This document shows positions 10,417 through 19,927 of a stretch of DNA of 64,000 nt, in pieces (the stretch's first letter is position 1; every line of letters begins with the position of its first letter). Both the position numbers and the translations under genes were made by a program. The stretch spans positions 248,001-312,000 of the forward strand of contig NZ_AP024900.1 in assembly GCF_024347075.1 (NCBI RefSeq), read 5' to 3'. Origin of the DNA: Vibrio rarus. GTDB lineage: Bacteria > Pseudomonadota > Gammaproteobacteria > Enterobacterales > Vibrionaceae. The notes beneath the pieces were generated by a model. It saw nothing but the letters and a program-made list of their open reading frames with translations, had not been told where the DNA came from and made no database searches.

Positions 10417-13323
10417 ATGGCATTTGCGATTGGTCAACGTTGGATTAGTGATACAGAAAGTGATTTAGGACTGGGAACGATAGTGGCTATCGACACGCGA
10501 ACAGTTACCGTAATGTTTGCCGCCTCGGAAGAAGAGCGACTGTATGCCATTAACGATGCACCAATTACACGTGTGACCTTTGCGGTGGGAGATACCATCG
10601 AAGCCCATGAGGGCTGGTCTCTTCTGGTGAGTGAAGTGATCGAAGACAAAGGGGTGCTTTGCTACCTTGGTACCCGTGAAGATACCGGGGAGCAGGGCGT
10701 TGAATTGCGTGAAATATTCTTAAGCCACCAGATTCGTTTCAATAAACCGCAAGATAAGTTGTTCACCGGTCAAATTGACCGTATGGATAATTTTGTGTTG
10801 CGCTACCAAGCATTGAACAATCAATACCAGCAGCATAAAAGCGCACTAAGAGGATTAACGGGAATGAGAGCGGGATTAATTCCGCATCAGTTGTTTATTG
10901 CCCAAGAAGTAGGGCGTCGATATGCGCCACGCGTTTTACTTGCCGATGAGGTTGGCTTAGGTAAAACCATTGAGGCTGGCATGATCATTCACCAGCAAGT
11001 GTTAGCCGGTCGCGCAGAGCGAATTCTGATTGTTGTTCCCGAAACATTAACCCACCAATGGCTGGTGGAGATGATGCGTCGTTTTAACCTGCACTTTTCT
11101 GTCTTTGATGAAGAACGCTGCGTTGAAGCGTATGCGGATGCGGCGAACCCATTTGATACCCAGCAGTTGGTGCTCTGTTCTTTAGACTTCTTAAAAAATA
11201 GCCCTAAGCGTCATCAGCAAGTGTTAGACGCAGATTGGGATTTATTGGTTGTCGATGAAGCACACCACCTTGAGTGGAGTGTGGATGCCCCTAGCGCGCA
11301 ATATCAAGCCATTGAATCGCTGGCTGAAAAAATACCGGCCGTTTTGTTGTTAACCGCAACACCAGAGCAACTCGGGCGTGAAAGTCACTTTGCGCGACTT
11401 CGTTTGCTCGATTCAGATCGTTTTTACGATTACCAAAGCTTTGTTGACGAAGAAGAAAATTACGCTCCAGTTGCCGATGCTGTCAGCCAGTTACTATCTG
11501 GAAACACCCTGTCAAACGAAGGCAAAAACCAAATTACAGAGCTGCTATCTGAGCAGGATGTTGAGCCTATGTTTAAGGCGATTGCAGATACTGCGCATCC
11601 AGAACAACAAGCTATCGCCAGACAAGAGCTGATTGATAATTTAATGGATCGTCATGGCACGGGTCGAGTGCTGTTTAGAAATACTCGTGCAGCGATTAAA
11701 GGGTTCCCTAAGCGTCGCGTGCATCTATTGCCGATGCCGTTACCGGAGCAATATGCTCGAGCCATTAAAGTATCTAAGATGTTTAATGTGGATCTTTCTT
11801 TGGAAAAACAAGCGGGCATCATGCTTTATCCTGAAGAGGTATTCCAAGAGCTAGGTGATACCGGTGCCTGGTGGAACTTTGATAGCCGTGTGGATTGGCT
11901 GATTGAGAAGGTGAAAGAAAAGCGCGCTGAAAAGATTTTGGTGATTGCCTCTCGTGCTACAACCGCATTGCAACTTGAGCAAGCATTACGTGAGCGAGAA
12001 GGTATTCGCGCTACGGTATTCCATGAAGGTATGTCCATTATCGAACGAGATAAAGCCGCCGCATACTTTGCTCAAGATGAAGGGGGTGCACAAGTACTGA
12101 TTTGTTCTGAAATCGGCTCTGAAGGACGCAATTTTCAGTTTGCGAATCAGCTCGTGATGTTTGATCTGCCATTTAACCCGGATCTCCTTGAGCAACGTAT
12201 TGGCCGTTTAGATCGCATTGGGCAAAACTCAGACATTGATATTTTTGTGCCGTATTTAGAAGGCAGCTCCCAAAGCGTGCTGGCTCATTGGTATGATGAA
12301 GGGTTGAATGCGTTTGCTGAAACCTGTCCTACCGGCCGTACTGTGTATGAGAAATTCTCTTACGAATTAACGGAAATGATCGCCACAGGCGATAGCTCCG
12401 AGTTAGCTAATGTGATCGCTCAATCGGCTAAAATTAACCAGCAATTAAAACAAGATTTAGAGCAGGGGCGCGACCGACTGTTAGAGATGCACTCTAATGG
12501 CGGCGAACGAGCACAGCAATTAGTGCAGCAAATTTCGGCCAAAGATAACGATACACAGTTTATCAGCTTCGCACTTAGCCTATTTGATTGCATTGGATTA
12601 AACCAAGACGACAAAGGTGAAAATGCGTTAGTGGTGACCCCATCCGAACATATGCTAGTACCGAGTTATCCTGGGCTTCCTTATGATGGAGCCACCATCA
12701 CCTTTTCCCGTGATACCGCCTTATCTCGTGAAGATATGAACTTTATGTCTTGGGAGCACCCAATGATCCAAGGTGGTATTGACTTATTGCTGAGTGAAGG
12801 TGTTGGGGCATCTGCTGTATCTCTATTGAAGAACAAAGCATTGCCGGTTGGCACTATGCTTTTAGAGTTAATTTACTTAGTGGATGCGCAAGCGCCTAAG
12901 CGTAGCGGTATTGCTCGTTTCTTGCCACAGACGCCTATTCGTCTAATGTTAGATGGCAAGGGTAATGATCTTTCTGAGCAAGTCGAGTTTGATAGCTTCA
13001 ACCGCCAGTTAAGCCCAATTAATCGTCACATGGCAAGTAAATTGGTCACTTCGGTTCAAGGGCAAGTACAAGCTCTGATTGCCGCGGGAGATGAGAAAAT
13101 CCTACCCAAACATGAATTAGTTAAGCAGCAAGCTAAAGCTGAAATGGAAGCCAGTTTAAGTGCCGAGCTAGAGCGATTATTGGCGTTGAAGGCGGTGAAC
13201 CCGAACATTCGAGATGAAGAAGTACAAGCCATTGAATTGCAAATAAAGGAATTGGACGGTTTTATCTCGCAAGCACAAATCCAATTGGATTCATTGCGTC
13301 TGATTATTGTTTCTCACAATTAG
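10417..13323 (+). CDS. rapA: RNA polymerase-associated ATPase RapA (HepA)
   Basis: A Swi2/Snf2-family ATPase that binds RNA polymerase and helps recycle it after transcription. I chose ATG 10417: the protein then begins [20 protein letters not shown], matches the family N-terminus and is 968 aa, the same length as E. coli RapA. An in-frame ATG at 10360 would add 19 hydrophobic residues with no family match. The N-terminal Tudor-like domains cover about 1-110. Walker A DEVGLGKT is near 177-184 and DEAH follows about 100 residues later. The second helicase lobe includes [12 protein letters not shown] and [11 protein letters not shown]. rluA follows after 13 nt, the same rapA-rluA pairing as in enterobacteria. 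Confidence 0.96.
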   Translation: MAFAIGQRWISDTESDLGLGTIVAIDTRTVTVMFAASEEERLYAINDAPITRVTFAVGDTIEAHEGWSLLVSEVIEDKGVLCYLGTREDTGEQGVELREIFLSHQIRFNKPQDKLFTGQIDRMDNFVLRYQALNNQYQQHKSALRGLTGMRAGLIPHQLFIAQEVGRRYAPRVLLADEVGLGKTIEAGMIIHQQVLAGRAERILIVVPETLTHQWLVEMMRRFNLHFSVFDEERCVEAYADAANPFDTQQLVLCSLDFLKNSPKRHQQVLDADWDLLVVDEAHHLEWSVDAPSAQYQAIESLAEKIPAVLLLTATPEQLGRESHFARLRLLDSDRFYDYQSFVDEEENYAPVADAVSQLLSGNTLSNEGKNQITELLSEQDVEPMFKAIADTAHPEQQAIARQELIDNLMDRHGTGRVLFRNTRAAIKGFPKRRVHLLPMPLPEQYARAIKVSKMFNVDLSLEKQAGIMLYPEEVFQELGDTGAWWNFDSRVDWLIEKVKEKRAEKILVIASRATTALQLEQALREREGIRATVFHEGMSIIERDKAAAYFAQDEGGAQVLICSEIGSEGRNFQFANQLVMFDLPFNPDLLEQRIGRLDRIGQNSDIDIFVPYLEGSSQSVLAHWYDEGLNAFAETCPTGRTVYEKFSYELTEMIATGDSSELANVIAQSAKINQQLKQDLEQGRDRLLEMHSNGGERAQQLVQQISAKDNDTQFISFALSLFDCIGLNQDDKGENALVVTPSEHMLVPSYPGLPYDGATITFSRDTALSREDMNFMSWEHPMIQGGIDLLLSEGVGASAVSLLKNKALPVGTMLLELIYLVDAQAPKRSGIARFLPQTPIRLMLDGKGNDLSEQVEFDSFNRQLSPINRHMASKLVTSVQGQVQALIAAGDEKILPKHELVKQQAKAEMEASLSAELERLLALKAVNPNIRDEEVQAIELQIKELDGFISQAQIQLDSLRLIIVSHN

Positions 13324-13336
13324 AGTGGAATAAACT

Positions 13337-14074
13337 ATGGCCATGATTGAGTACCATCCCCCAACGGATCCTTGGATAGATATTGTCTATCAAGATGAGC
13401 ATATACTAGTGGCAAATAAGCCTGCTGGGTTATTGTCCGTTCCAGGACGAGAAGCGAAGCATTATGATAGCTTGTGGAGCCGGCTGGTGGCTGAGTATTC
13501 TGATATCCAAGTGGTACACCGCTTGGATATGGCCACCTCTGGTTTAATGCTATTTGCCCTGACCAAAGAGGCCGAGCGCCATTTAAAGAAGCAATTTCAG
13601 TATCGTTTGACGCATAAGGTGTATTACGCACGGGTGTGGGGACAGTTAGAAGAAAAAGAAGGGATTGTTGATTTACCCCTTATTTGTGATTGGCCCAACA
13701 GACCAAGACAGAAGGTGTGTACTCAGGACGGAAAACCGTCACGTACTGACTATCAAAAAGTGCAACAAGAAGAGAAAACTTGTGTGGTGCGCTTATTGCC
13801 TATCACTGGCCGCTCCCATCAACTGCGTGTGCATATGAGTGAGATGGGACATGCGATTGTCGGTGACGAGTTCTATGCACAAGGGGAAGCTCAGGCCTAC
13901 TCTGACCGTTTACAGTTACACTCTACCGAACTGAGCTTTTATCATCCAAAAGACAACCAATTAGTGAGCATGTTTGTGCAATGTGATTTTTACCCACAGG
14001 CGAAGCCTTTGGTGTTGGAACTTTACTCGGCACAGAGTACATTACCAGACTATAAAACCTTACCTAAGCATTAA
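13337..14074 (+). CDS. rluA: Dual-specificity pseudouridine synthase RluA
   Basis: A 245-aa pseudouridine synthase that acts on 23S rRNA (U746) and on the anticodon arm of several tRNAs. The catalytic motif HRLDMATSG is at 61-69, with Asp64 the nucleophile. LPLICDWPNRPRQKVC and ITGRSHQLRVHM are characteristic RluA motifs. It is about 25 residues longer at the C-terminus than E. coli RluA (219 aa). It starts at ATG 13337 after GAGTGGA and is followed 9 nt later by a dehydrogenase gene. Confidence 0.94.
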   Translation: MAMIEYHPPTDPWIDIVYQDEHILVANKPAGLLSVPGREAKHYDSLWSRLVAEYSDIQVVHRLDMATSGLMLFALTKEAERHLKKQFQYRLTHKVYYARVWGQLEEKEGIVDLPLICDWPNRPRQKVCTQDGKPSRTDYQKVQQEEKTCVVRLLPITGRSHQLRVHMSEMGHAIVGDEFYAQGEAQAYSDRLQLHSTELSFYHPKDNQLVSMFVQCDFYPQAKPLVLELYSAQSTLPDYKTLPKH

Positions 14075-14083
14075 GGATGACAG

Positions 14084-15052
14084 ATGCCCGAGTCGTTACC
14101 AAAGGTCGTTTTTTTAGATAAAGCGACTATTCCATCGCATATCCAATTTCGAACATTGAACTTCCCTCATCAATGGTTGGAGTTCGATTATACCTCTGCA
14201 GAGCAAATCGATGCCCGCTTGCAAGGGGCGAGCATAGTGATCAGCAATAAGGTGGTGTTGAGTGCTGAAACTTTAGCTAAGCACCCTTCAATTCGATTAA
14301 TTGCGGTATCGGCCACTGGAACCAACAATGTTGATTTGAGCTACTGCCGTGAAAATAGTATCTCGGTTTGTAATATTCAAGGCTACGCTACCCGCTCTGT
14401 TCCTGAGCATGCTATCGGTATGATCTTTGCTCTGAAACGAAATCTGTTTGCTTATCATCAAGACATTGCGAACGGTGTTTGGCAGAAAAATAAACAGTTT
14501 TGCTTCTTTACGCACCCCATCACTGATGTGGCAGGTTCAACCATTGCTGTGTTCGGTAGTGGGAACTTAGGCCAAGGGGTCGCTTCTCTCTCGCAAGCGT
14601 TAGGAATGCAGGTTATCTTTGCTGAGCGCAAAGGTATTAACGAAGCGCGTGAAGGGTATGTTACTTTTAAAGAGGCTTTGCAACGTGCGGATATTGTCAC
14701 GCTACATTGCCCACTTACAGAGCAGACAACGAACCTGATTGCTCGTGAAGAGTTGGCCATGATGAAGCCTAGTGCCATTGTGATCAATACAGGGCGAGGT
14801 GGCTTAGTTAATGAAGCGGATTTGATTGATGCACTTAAAGCGGGCACGATTGCTGGGGCTGGATTTGATGTGTTCACCCAAGAACCTGCAGATGAGTCAA
14901 ACCCACTGCTAGCTAACATGTCATTACCTAACTTATTGTTAACGCCTCATGTGGCATGGGGAAGCGATTCTGCTTTGCAGAGTTTAGTGGACATCCTGCT
15001 CGATAACATAGATAACTTTATGGCAGGAACCCCATCAAATACCGTGGTTTAA
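14084..15052 (+). CDS. D-isomer-specific 2-hydroxyacid dehydrogenase (HprA-like)
   Basis: This 322-aa NAD(P)-dependent dehydrogenase reduces or oxidises a D-2-hydroxyacid. The dinucleotide-binding motif VFGSGNLG is at 156-163. The catalytic Arg is in INTGRGGLVNEADL, the Glu in the FDVFTQEP region, and the His in LTPHVAWGS. Overall it resembles glycerate/hydroxypyruvate reductases (HprA), but the substrate cannot be decided from sequence. The start ATG lies 6 nt after AAGGA and 9 nt after rluA, so it is probably the last gene of a rapA-rluA-dehydrogenase transcript, which ends at the strong hairpin just downstream. Confidence 0.88.
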   Translation: MPESLPKVVFLDKATIPSHIQFRTLNFPHQWLEFDYTSAEQIDARLQGASIVISNKVVLSAETLAKHPSIRLIAVSATGTNNVDLSYCRENSISVCNIQGYATRSVPEHAIGMIFALKRNLFAYHQDIANGVWQKNKQFCFFTHPITDVAGSTIAVFGSGNLGQGVASLSQALGMQVIFAERKGINEAREGYVTFKEALQRADIVTLHCPLTEQTTNLIAREELAMMKPSAIVINTGRGGLVNEADLIDALKAGTIAGAGFDVFTQEPADESNPLLANMSLPNLLLTPHVAWGSDSALQSLVDILLDNIDNFMAGTPSNTVV

Positions 15053-15070
15053 ACTTGGTCTGTTCTTAAC

Positions 15071-15104
15071 AAAAAATGGGCGCCATAAAGGCGCCCATTT
15101 TTTA
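15071..15104. terminator. Strong Rho-independent terminator, bidirectional
   Basis: The stem pairs AAAAAATGGGCGCC (15071-15084) with GGCGCCCATTTTTT (15090-15103) around the 5-nt loop ATAAA. The GC-rich core has an A-tract before it and a T-tract after it, so it can end transcription from the dehydrogenase gene (plus strand) and from the usp side (minus strand). Confidence 0.93.
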
Positions 15105-15105
15105 A

Positions 15106-15194
15106 TGTAGAACAACTACTGATCAAAAATAGCGCCTTGTTCTCAAGTGTTTTTCCTGCGCTATTTCTGACCACTTAATTACTGTGATTGATAT
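15106..15194 (-). repeat. Decayed copy of the dispersed 160-bp intergenic element
   Basis: Read on the minus strand, this segment matches the first half of the element at 23778-23939. Shared features are the CAGAAATAGCGCAGGAAAAA core, the AACAAGG step and the GTAGTT/CTACA section, with scattered substitutions. The outer inverted end survives only as GATTGATAT (15186-15194), and the other end is missing. It sits directly between the terminator at 15071-15104 and the 3' end of usp. Confidence 0.72.
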
Positions 15195-15197
15195 GAC

Positions 15198-15635
15198 TTA
15201 CCCTTGGGGTTTAATGACCAATACATTAACAGGGGAATGCTGTACTACTTTACTGGCCACTGAACCGAGCACAACATTATCAATTCGAGAACGCTTGTGG
15301 CTTGGCATTACGATGAGATCAGCACCGAGCTTTTCGGCATAATCAATAATCGTAGTGTATGGCTTTCCTTCAGCAATGTGTACGTGATAAACCAGTTCAG
15401 GATCGATAAGTTTATCTGCAAAACTTCTCAGCTGAGCCTCCACATCCTTCTTCATATCTTGTACGGCATCTTGAGGAAAATAAGTCGCCACCATGGACAT
15501 ATGTATCCCTGGTAGTACGTTCAGAAGATGCAGTTGAGCATTACTGTTTTTGGCATGCCAAACGGCCGCCTTTAATGCTTTATCACTGAATCCTTTTTCA
15601 TTTAGGTCAACGGGGACCAAGATCTGTTTGTACAT
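15198..15635 (-). CDS. Universal stress protein, UspA family
   Basis: A 145-aa single-domain Usp protein. It has the N-terminal ILVPVDLNEKGFSDKAL strand-loop-helix and the C-terminal ATP-binding signature, including GADLIVMPSHKRSRI and the glycine-serine motif LGSVASKVVQHSPVNVLVIK. It belongs to the ATP-binding type. It lies 72 nt downstream of a TRAP transporter permease on the same strand. Usp genes are often attached to TRAP operons; TeaD of the Halomonas ectoine transporter TeaABC binds ATP and tunes uptake. A similar regulatory role is inferred here. It starts at ATG 15633-15635. Confidence 0.9.
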   Translation of the reverse strand: MYKQILVPVDLNEKGFSDKALKAAVWHAKNSNAQLHLLNVLPGIHMSMVATYFPQDAVQDMKKDVEAQLRSFADKLIDPELVYHVHIAEGKPYTTIIDYAEKLGADLIVMPSHKRSRIDNVVLGSVASKVVQHSPVNVLVIKPQG

Positions 15636-15666
15636 GGAAAGTGCTCTTGATTGTTAGTCTTACTAT

Positions 15667-15692
15667 TGCCCCATAGTGCTGTCTATGGGGCA
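15667..15692. other. Perfect hairpin between TRAP permease and usp
   Basis: The arms TGCCCCATAG (15667-15676) and CTATGGGGCA (15683-15692) form a 10-bp perfect stem with a 6-nt loop. No T-tract follows on the minus strand. It is therefore more likely an RNA-stability or processing stem, or a partial terminator, that sets usp expression relative to the permease. Confidence 0.6.
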
Positions 15693-15707
15693 TTGAGCCA
15701 AATCAAA

Positions 15708-18281
15708 CTATGCGACGATAGACTCTCTAGCCAAACGTCGTTTTTGATTTAGCCCCATTAATATCACTAGGATCAGTGCTGGAACGAAAACCCACTCTTT
15801 CATTGGGCGTTCAGCTTTTTGAATGATATGTTTTATTTGCCAGTCAAAGTCAATGCCAGCCGCTTCTGCTGGGCTACCAAATTCCACCATATCAATGAAA
15901 ACCTGTTGCTCATTGTGCGTTAACATCAAACCCATCGATGAAATACGATCCGCAGCCGTAGTTGCATCATCTTCAAACGGTAAGCGCACGGTTTTACTCA
16001 TAAACTTACCTTCTAAGTTCTCGCCTTCCACGCGCATTTCCAGAGGTTGCCCAATAGGCATAGCTTGCACGACATTGGCGATCTCTGATGCTGGGACTTC
16101 GATCTTCGCTGGATACACTTGATCCCACCAAAATCCGGGGCGGAAGAATGTGAAGGTAAGTAGTAGTAATGCGATCGTTTCCCACCATTTGTTTTTAGTG
16201 AACCACCAACCTTGTGTCGCCGCAGAGAAAAGCAACATGGCGGCAGTGGCCGAAAGTATGGTGAGCAACAAGTGCCACCAACTGTCGATTCCCATCATTA
16301 GAAGTTGAGTATTAAACACAAACATAAAGGGTAAAATGGCAGTACGTATATCGTAGGTGAAGCCTTGGATACCTGTACGAATAGGGTCTGATTTAGCGAT
16401 TGCAGCCGCTGCGAATGCGGCAAGACCGACAGGGGGGGTGTCATCGGCAAGAATACCGAAATAGAACACAAATAAATGCACCGCTATAAGAGGAATGATC
16501 AGTCCGTGAGCTGCGCCTAAGGTGACGATCACTGGTGCCATTAGGGTGGAAACAACAATATAGTTTGCTGTGGTGGGGAGTCCCATTCCCAGTATAAGAC
16601 TGATGATGGCGGTGAACAGCAACATCATGATCACGCTACCGCCGGAAATAAATTCAACAAAGTCCGTCATGACCAGACCAATGCCGGTCAGTGTGACGAC
16701 TCCGACGACAGTGCCTGCCGCCGCTGTTGCGACACCGATGCCTATCATGTTTCGCGCCCCTGAAACTAGGGCTTGTAATAGATCATTAACCCCTAATTTA
16801 AAGGCGGCAATGGCGCTGTTCTCTTTATTAAATAATGCCATAAGCGGACGTTGTGTCAGCAAAATAAACATCATAAATACGGTTGCCCAAAATGCCGATA
16901 GACCAGGGGAGAACCTTTCTACGGTAAGACACCATACTAAGACAACAATTGGCAATAAGAAGTGTAATCCTGACTTAACAGTAGCACCTACCTCTGGTAT
17001 TTCAGTGAGATCAGGATCCATCTCGGCGTATTCTTGGTAGCGAGATGAGATACGTACTAAAGCCACATAACATAATAATAGAGCCACGGTCACTATAGGT
17101 GTGGCAGCTGCGCCAAATACATCTTTAGTCCAACCGATACCGTAATAAACAATGGCACTGATCACACATAGACCCACAATGGTGCCGACGAAGGAGGTAA
17201 GGCTTTGTAGTTTCGTTGGTGTATAGCGACGTGGTAAGCCTTGCATACCCGCTTTACAGGCCTCTAGATGCACAATATAAATCAGAGCAATATAAGAAAT
17301 GAGTGCCGGAAGTAGAGCCGCTTTTATCACTTCTACATAAGAAATACCGACATATTCAACCATTAAAAATGCGGCCGCACCCATAATTGGTGGGGTGAGC
17401 TGACCGTTGGTTGAAGCGGCAACTTCTACTGCGCCTGCTTTGGTGCCAGGGAAGCCAACTCGCTTCATTAATGGGATGGTGAATGTTCCTGTCGTGACGA
17501 CGTTAGCAATCGAAGAGCCGGATACTAAACCGGATAAGCCAGAGGCAACCACTGCGGCCTTAGCCGGCCCGCCACGCATATGACCAAGCAATGAGAAAGC
17601 GACTTTTATAAAGTATGCACCTGCGCCTGCGCGCTCAAGCATAGCGCCAAACAAAACAAACAAAAAAACAAAAGAGGTCGACACGCCAATGGCGACACCA
17701 AATACCCCTTCGGTAGTCAGCCACAAGTGGGACATAGCTTTATTTAAGCTAGCGCCTTTGTGGGCAATGACATCGGGCATGTGTGGGCCAGCAAAGGTGT
17801 AAGTAAGAAAGACTGCCGCCACTACCATTAATGGTGGACCCAATGCACGGCGTGTTGCTTCCAATAGCAAGATCATTCCGGTCACCGCGGCCACAATATC
17901 CAAGGACGTTGGAGCGCCGGAGCGTTCGGCGAGCTGAGTATAGAAAAGATAAATATAGCCGGCAGCCAAGCTACCTAGTAAAGCTAAAGCCCAATCTGCA
18001 GCAGGGATACGGTCTCTAGGGGAGCCTTTCAGCGCAGGGTAGGCGGTAAACGCGAGAAAAATAGCAAATGAGAGATGAATAGAGCGAGCTTCGGTATCGT
18101 TTAAAATAGCGAAGTTAAATATAAAGGGCAGTGGCGATGCATACCAAAGCTGGAATAGCGACCAACACAGGGGCACAAACCATAGAATTCGCCCAGCCAT
18201 ACCGGAAGGGTTTCGCGCTCCAGTATCGGCTTCAGCGACGATATCTTGCGCTTCTTTAGAGGGGGTTGTTGATTGTGTCAT
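15708..18281 (-). CDS. TRAP transporter fused permease (4TM+12TM) with DUF3394 tail
   Basis: An 857-aa fused DctQ-DctM type permease of the TAXI subfamily. Many hydrophobic helices are visible. The N-terminal part (about 30-190) corresponds to the small four-helix subunit. The large DctM subunit follows, with signature segments such as GLVSGSSIANVVTTGTFTIPLMKR and LGMGLPTTANYIV. The last 180 residues or so form a DUF3394-type domain with a PDZ-like phrase (FGSPAEAAGIDF) before a final hydrophobic segment. TRAP permeases use the sodium or proton gradient for uptake of organic acids delivered by the periplasmic binding protein. It lies 244 nt downstream of the TAXI binding-protein gene and 72 nt before usp. 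Confidence 0.93.
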   Translation of the reverse strand: MTQSTTPSKEAQDIVAEADTGARNPSGMAGRILWFVPLCWSLFQLWYASPLPFIFNFAILNDTEARSIHLSFAIFLAFTAYPALKGSPRDRIPAADWALALLGSLAAGYIYLFYTQLAERSGAPTSLDIVAAVTGMILLLEATRRALGPPLMVVAAVFLTYTFAGPHMPDVIAHKGASLNKAMSHLWLTTEGVFGVAIGVSTSFVFLFVLFGAMLERAGAGAYFIKVAFSLLGHMRGGPAKAAVVASGLSGLVSGSSIANVVTTGTFTIPLMKRVGFPGTKAGAVEVAASTNGQLTPPIMGAAAFLMVEYVGISYVEVIKAALLPALISYIALIYIVHLEACKAGMQGLPRRYTPTKLQSLTSFVGTIVGLCVISAIVYYGIGWTKDVFGAAATPIVTVALLLCYVALVRISSRYQEYAEMDPDLTEIPEVGATVKSGLHFLLPIVVLVWCLTVERFSPGLSAFWATVFMMFILLTQRPLMALFNKENSAIAAFKLGVNDLLQALVSGARNMIGIGVATAAAGTVVGVVTLTGIGLVMTDFVEFISGGSVIMMLLFTAIISLILGMGLPTTANYIVVSTLMAPVIVTLGAAHGLIIPLIAVHLFVFYFGILADDTPPVGLAAFAAAAIAKSDPIRTGIQGFTYDIRTAILPFMFVFNTQLLMMGIDSWWHLLLTILSATAAMLLFSAATQGWWFTKNKWWETIALLLLTFTFFRPGFWWDQVYPAKIEVPASEIANVVQAMPIGQPLEMRVEGENLEGKFMSKTVRLPFEDDATTAADRISSMGLMLTHNEQQVFIDMVEFGSPAEAAGIDFDWQIKHIIQKAERPMKEWVFVPALILVILMGLNQKRRLARESIVA

Positions 18282-18489
18282 TAGTGTGTCCTAATTCTGT
18301 TGACGCGAAGGCTGGACTGGCGTGTACCTTTGAGGTACTCAATAACCGTAGACCAAGCCAAAATACTAGCCAATAATTAAAAATAGAGAGAGTGTTGCCA
18401 AATGGTGGCAAACGAGAAACCCCATTAGGGATGGGGCATTGACTAGTAAACATGTAGGGTTAGTTACCCTTTGTCTGTAGTTGATAATG

Positions 18490-18514
18490 TAAGGAGGCCT
18501 ATGTGACCTCCTTA
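18490..18514. other. Intercistronic hairpin between TAXI binding protein and TRAP permease
   Basis: The stem TAAGGAGG (18490-18497) / CCTCCTTA (18507-18514) has a 9-nt loop and lies just after the TAXI stop codon on the minus strand. It lacks a clear downstream T-tract in that direction. Such stems after a binding-protein gene commonly protect the upstream message so that binding protein is made in excess over permease. The 244-bp gap (18282-18525) holds no gene that I can support. Confidence 0.55.
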
Positions 18515-18525
18515 TCTTTTCAGTG

Positions 18526-19494
18526 CTACTTAATTAGACCAACTTCTCTGTAGTATTTCTCAGCACCTGGGTGCAAAGGAATAGAGATGCCGTCTTTAAC
18601 CATGTTCTCTTTCTTTAGGTTAGCAAAAGCAGGGTGCAGGCGTTTGAATGTGTCGAAGTTTTCAAATACCGCTTTCGCAACGGTGTAAGCCACTTCATCG
18701 GAAACATCCGTGGTTGTGACCATCGTTGCCGCAACACCAAAACTATTCACATCTTTATCCGTACCGCGATACATACCAGCAGGTACAGTACTGAATGCGT
18801 AGTAAGGATTATCCGCTACGATTTTATCGATTTTAGGACCTGTAGCGGGTACTAACTTGGCATTACAGGATGTCGTTGCTTCTTTGATAGAACCATTTGG
18901 ATGACCCACCATATAGATGAAGGCGTCAATCTTGTTGTCACAAAGTGCTTGCGAACGCTCAGAGCCTTTAAGCTCAGAAGCGAGTTTAAAGCTATCGTTA
19001 GTCCAACCCATTGCATCCATTACCACGCCCATAGTTGCGCGGTCACCTGAGCCAGGGTTACCGATATTCACACGTTTTCCGACAAGGTCAGTCACATTGT
19101 TAATACCAGAATCTTCACGAGCAATAATGTTAAAAGGTTCTGTATGAAGGGAGAATACTGCGCGAAGTTTTTTGTAAGGACCTTGTTCTGAAAATTTGCT
19201 GGTTCCGTTATAGCCATGGAACTGCCAGTCAGATTGTACGATACCAAAGTCCAGTTCCCCAGAGCGCATGGTGTTGACGTTGTAGATTGAACCACCTGTG
19301 GATTCAACGGAACAACGAACATTGTGGTCATTACGATCTTTATTAACTAATTTACAGATAGCGCCACCGGTAGGGTAGTACACCCCTGTCACCGAGCCAG
19401 TACCTATAGTGATGAACTCCTGAGCTGAAACAACGCTTGCACCTACAACAGCAGCAGTAATTACACCGAGTTTAATTACCTTTTTAAATGCCAT
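18526..19494 (-). CDS. TRAP transporter TAXI-family periplasmic binding protein
   Basis: I chose ATG 19492-19494: AAGGAAG lies 8 nt upstream, and the product then starts with a clean signal peptide (MAFKKVIKLGVITAAVVGASVVSA, cleavage about residue 24). The longer frame back to 19581 adds a charged stretch with no family match. The mature protein is a TAXI solute-binding protein of about 300 residues, with TIGTGSVTGVYYPTGGAICKLVN and GKRVNIGNPGSGDRATMGVV motifs. Substrates of this subfamily are usually C4-dicarboxylates, glutamate-like acids or other organic acids; the substrate here is unknown. It is first in the operon TAXI-permease-usp. Confidence 0.93.
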   Translation of the reverse strand: MAFKKVIKLGVITAAVVGASVVSAQEFITIGTGSVTGVYYPTGGAICKLVNKDRNDHNVRCSVESTGGSIYNVNTMRSGELDFGIVQSDWQFHGYNGTSKFSEQGPYKKLRAVFSLHTEPFNIIAREDSGINNVTDLVGKRVNIGNPGSGDRATMGVVMDAMGWTNDSFKLASELKGSERSQALCDNKIDAFIYMVGHPNGSIKEATTSCNAKLVPATGPKIDKIVADNPYYAFSTVPAGMYRGTDKDVNSFGVAATMVTTTDVSDEVAYTVAKAVFENFDTFKRLHPAFANLKKENMVKDGISIPLHPGAEKYYREVGLIK

Positions 19495-19870
19495 GATGTT
19501 TTCTTCCTTATGTCCATGATCATACCAGCAGTCTTTTTTATTCTGCTGAGGTTTCCTGTATGGAAACGGCATCTTTTCCAACTGAGGTCGCTTTAAGCTT
19601 GCGATGGATGTTATTAAATTGTTTTAACACTATCTAAGGCGTCTATTTTATGGCCATAAAAATGGTTAAAAAAACATCACATCAACTTAGGGCTGAGTCG
19701 GAAAAGTGGCTGCATCATAGCAAATAATGGCCAGAAATAGAGTGAGTTTGAGCGAGAGAAATAAGAAATTGAGCGCATATGCAATTAATTTCATTAAATT
19801 TTCGGATATAATTGCTTTTAAAACAGCAGTTTACTGTAATTTTGTGGGGTTTTGTATTATTTAAAGAAAC

Positions 19871-19886
19871 TGTGAGTGGTATCACA
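19871..19886. promoter_or_regulatory. Candidate CRP-cAMP binding site upstream of the TAXI operon
   Basis: TGTGA (19871-19875), six bases, then TCACA (19882-19886) is an exact match to the CRP core consensus, flanked by AAAC and GCCT. It lies in the 433-bp gap (19495-19927) between the TAXI gene and the end of argR, about 380 bp upstream of the TAXI start codon. The gap holds no gene I can support. A second TGTGA half-site is at 19903-19907. Both neighbours are on the minus strand, so the site can only serve the TAXI operon. Confidence 0.68.
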
Positions 19887-19927
19887 GCCTAAGAGGATAG
19901 ACTGTGAGTTAACTGTAGGCGTTTGCG

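Noticed and set aside
18256..18453. 65-aa minus-strand ORF between TAXI and TRAP permease
   Set aside because: It overlaps the permease start in another frame and has no supporting motif; a small missing DctQ subunit is not needed because the permease is fused.
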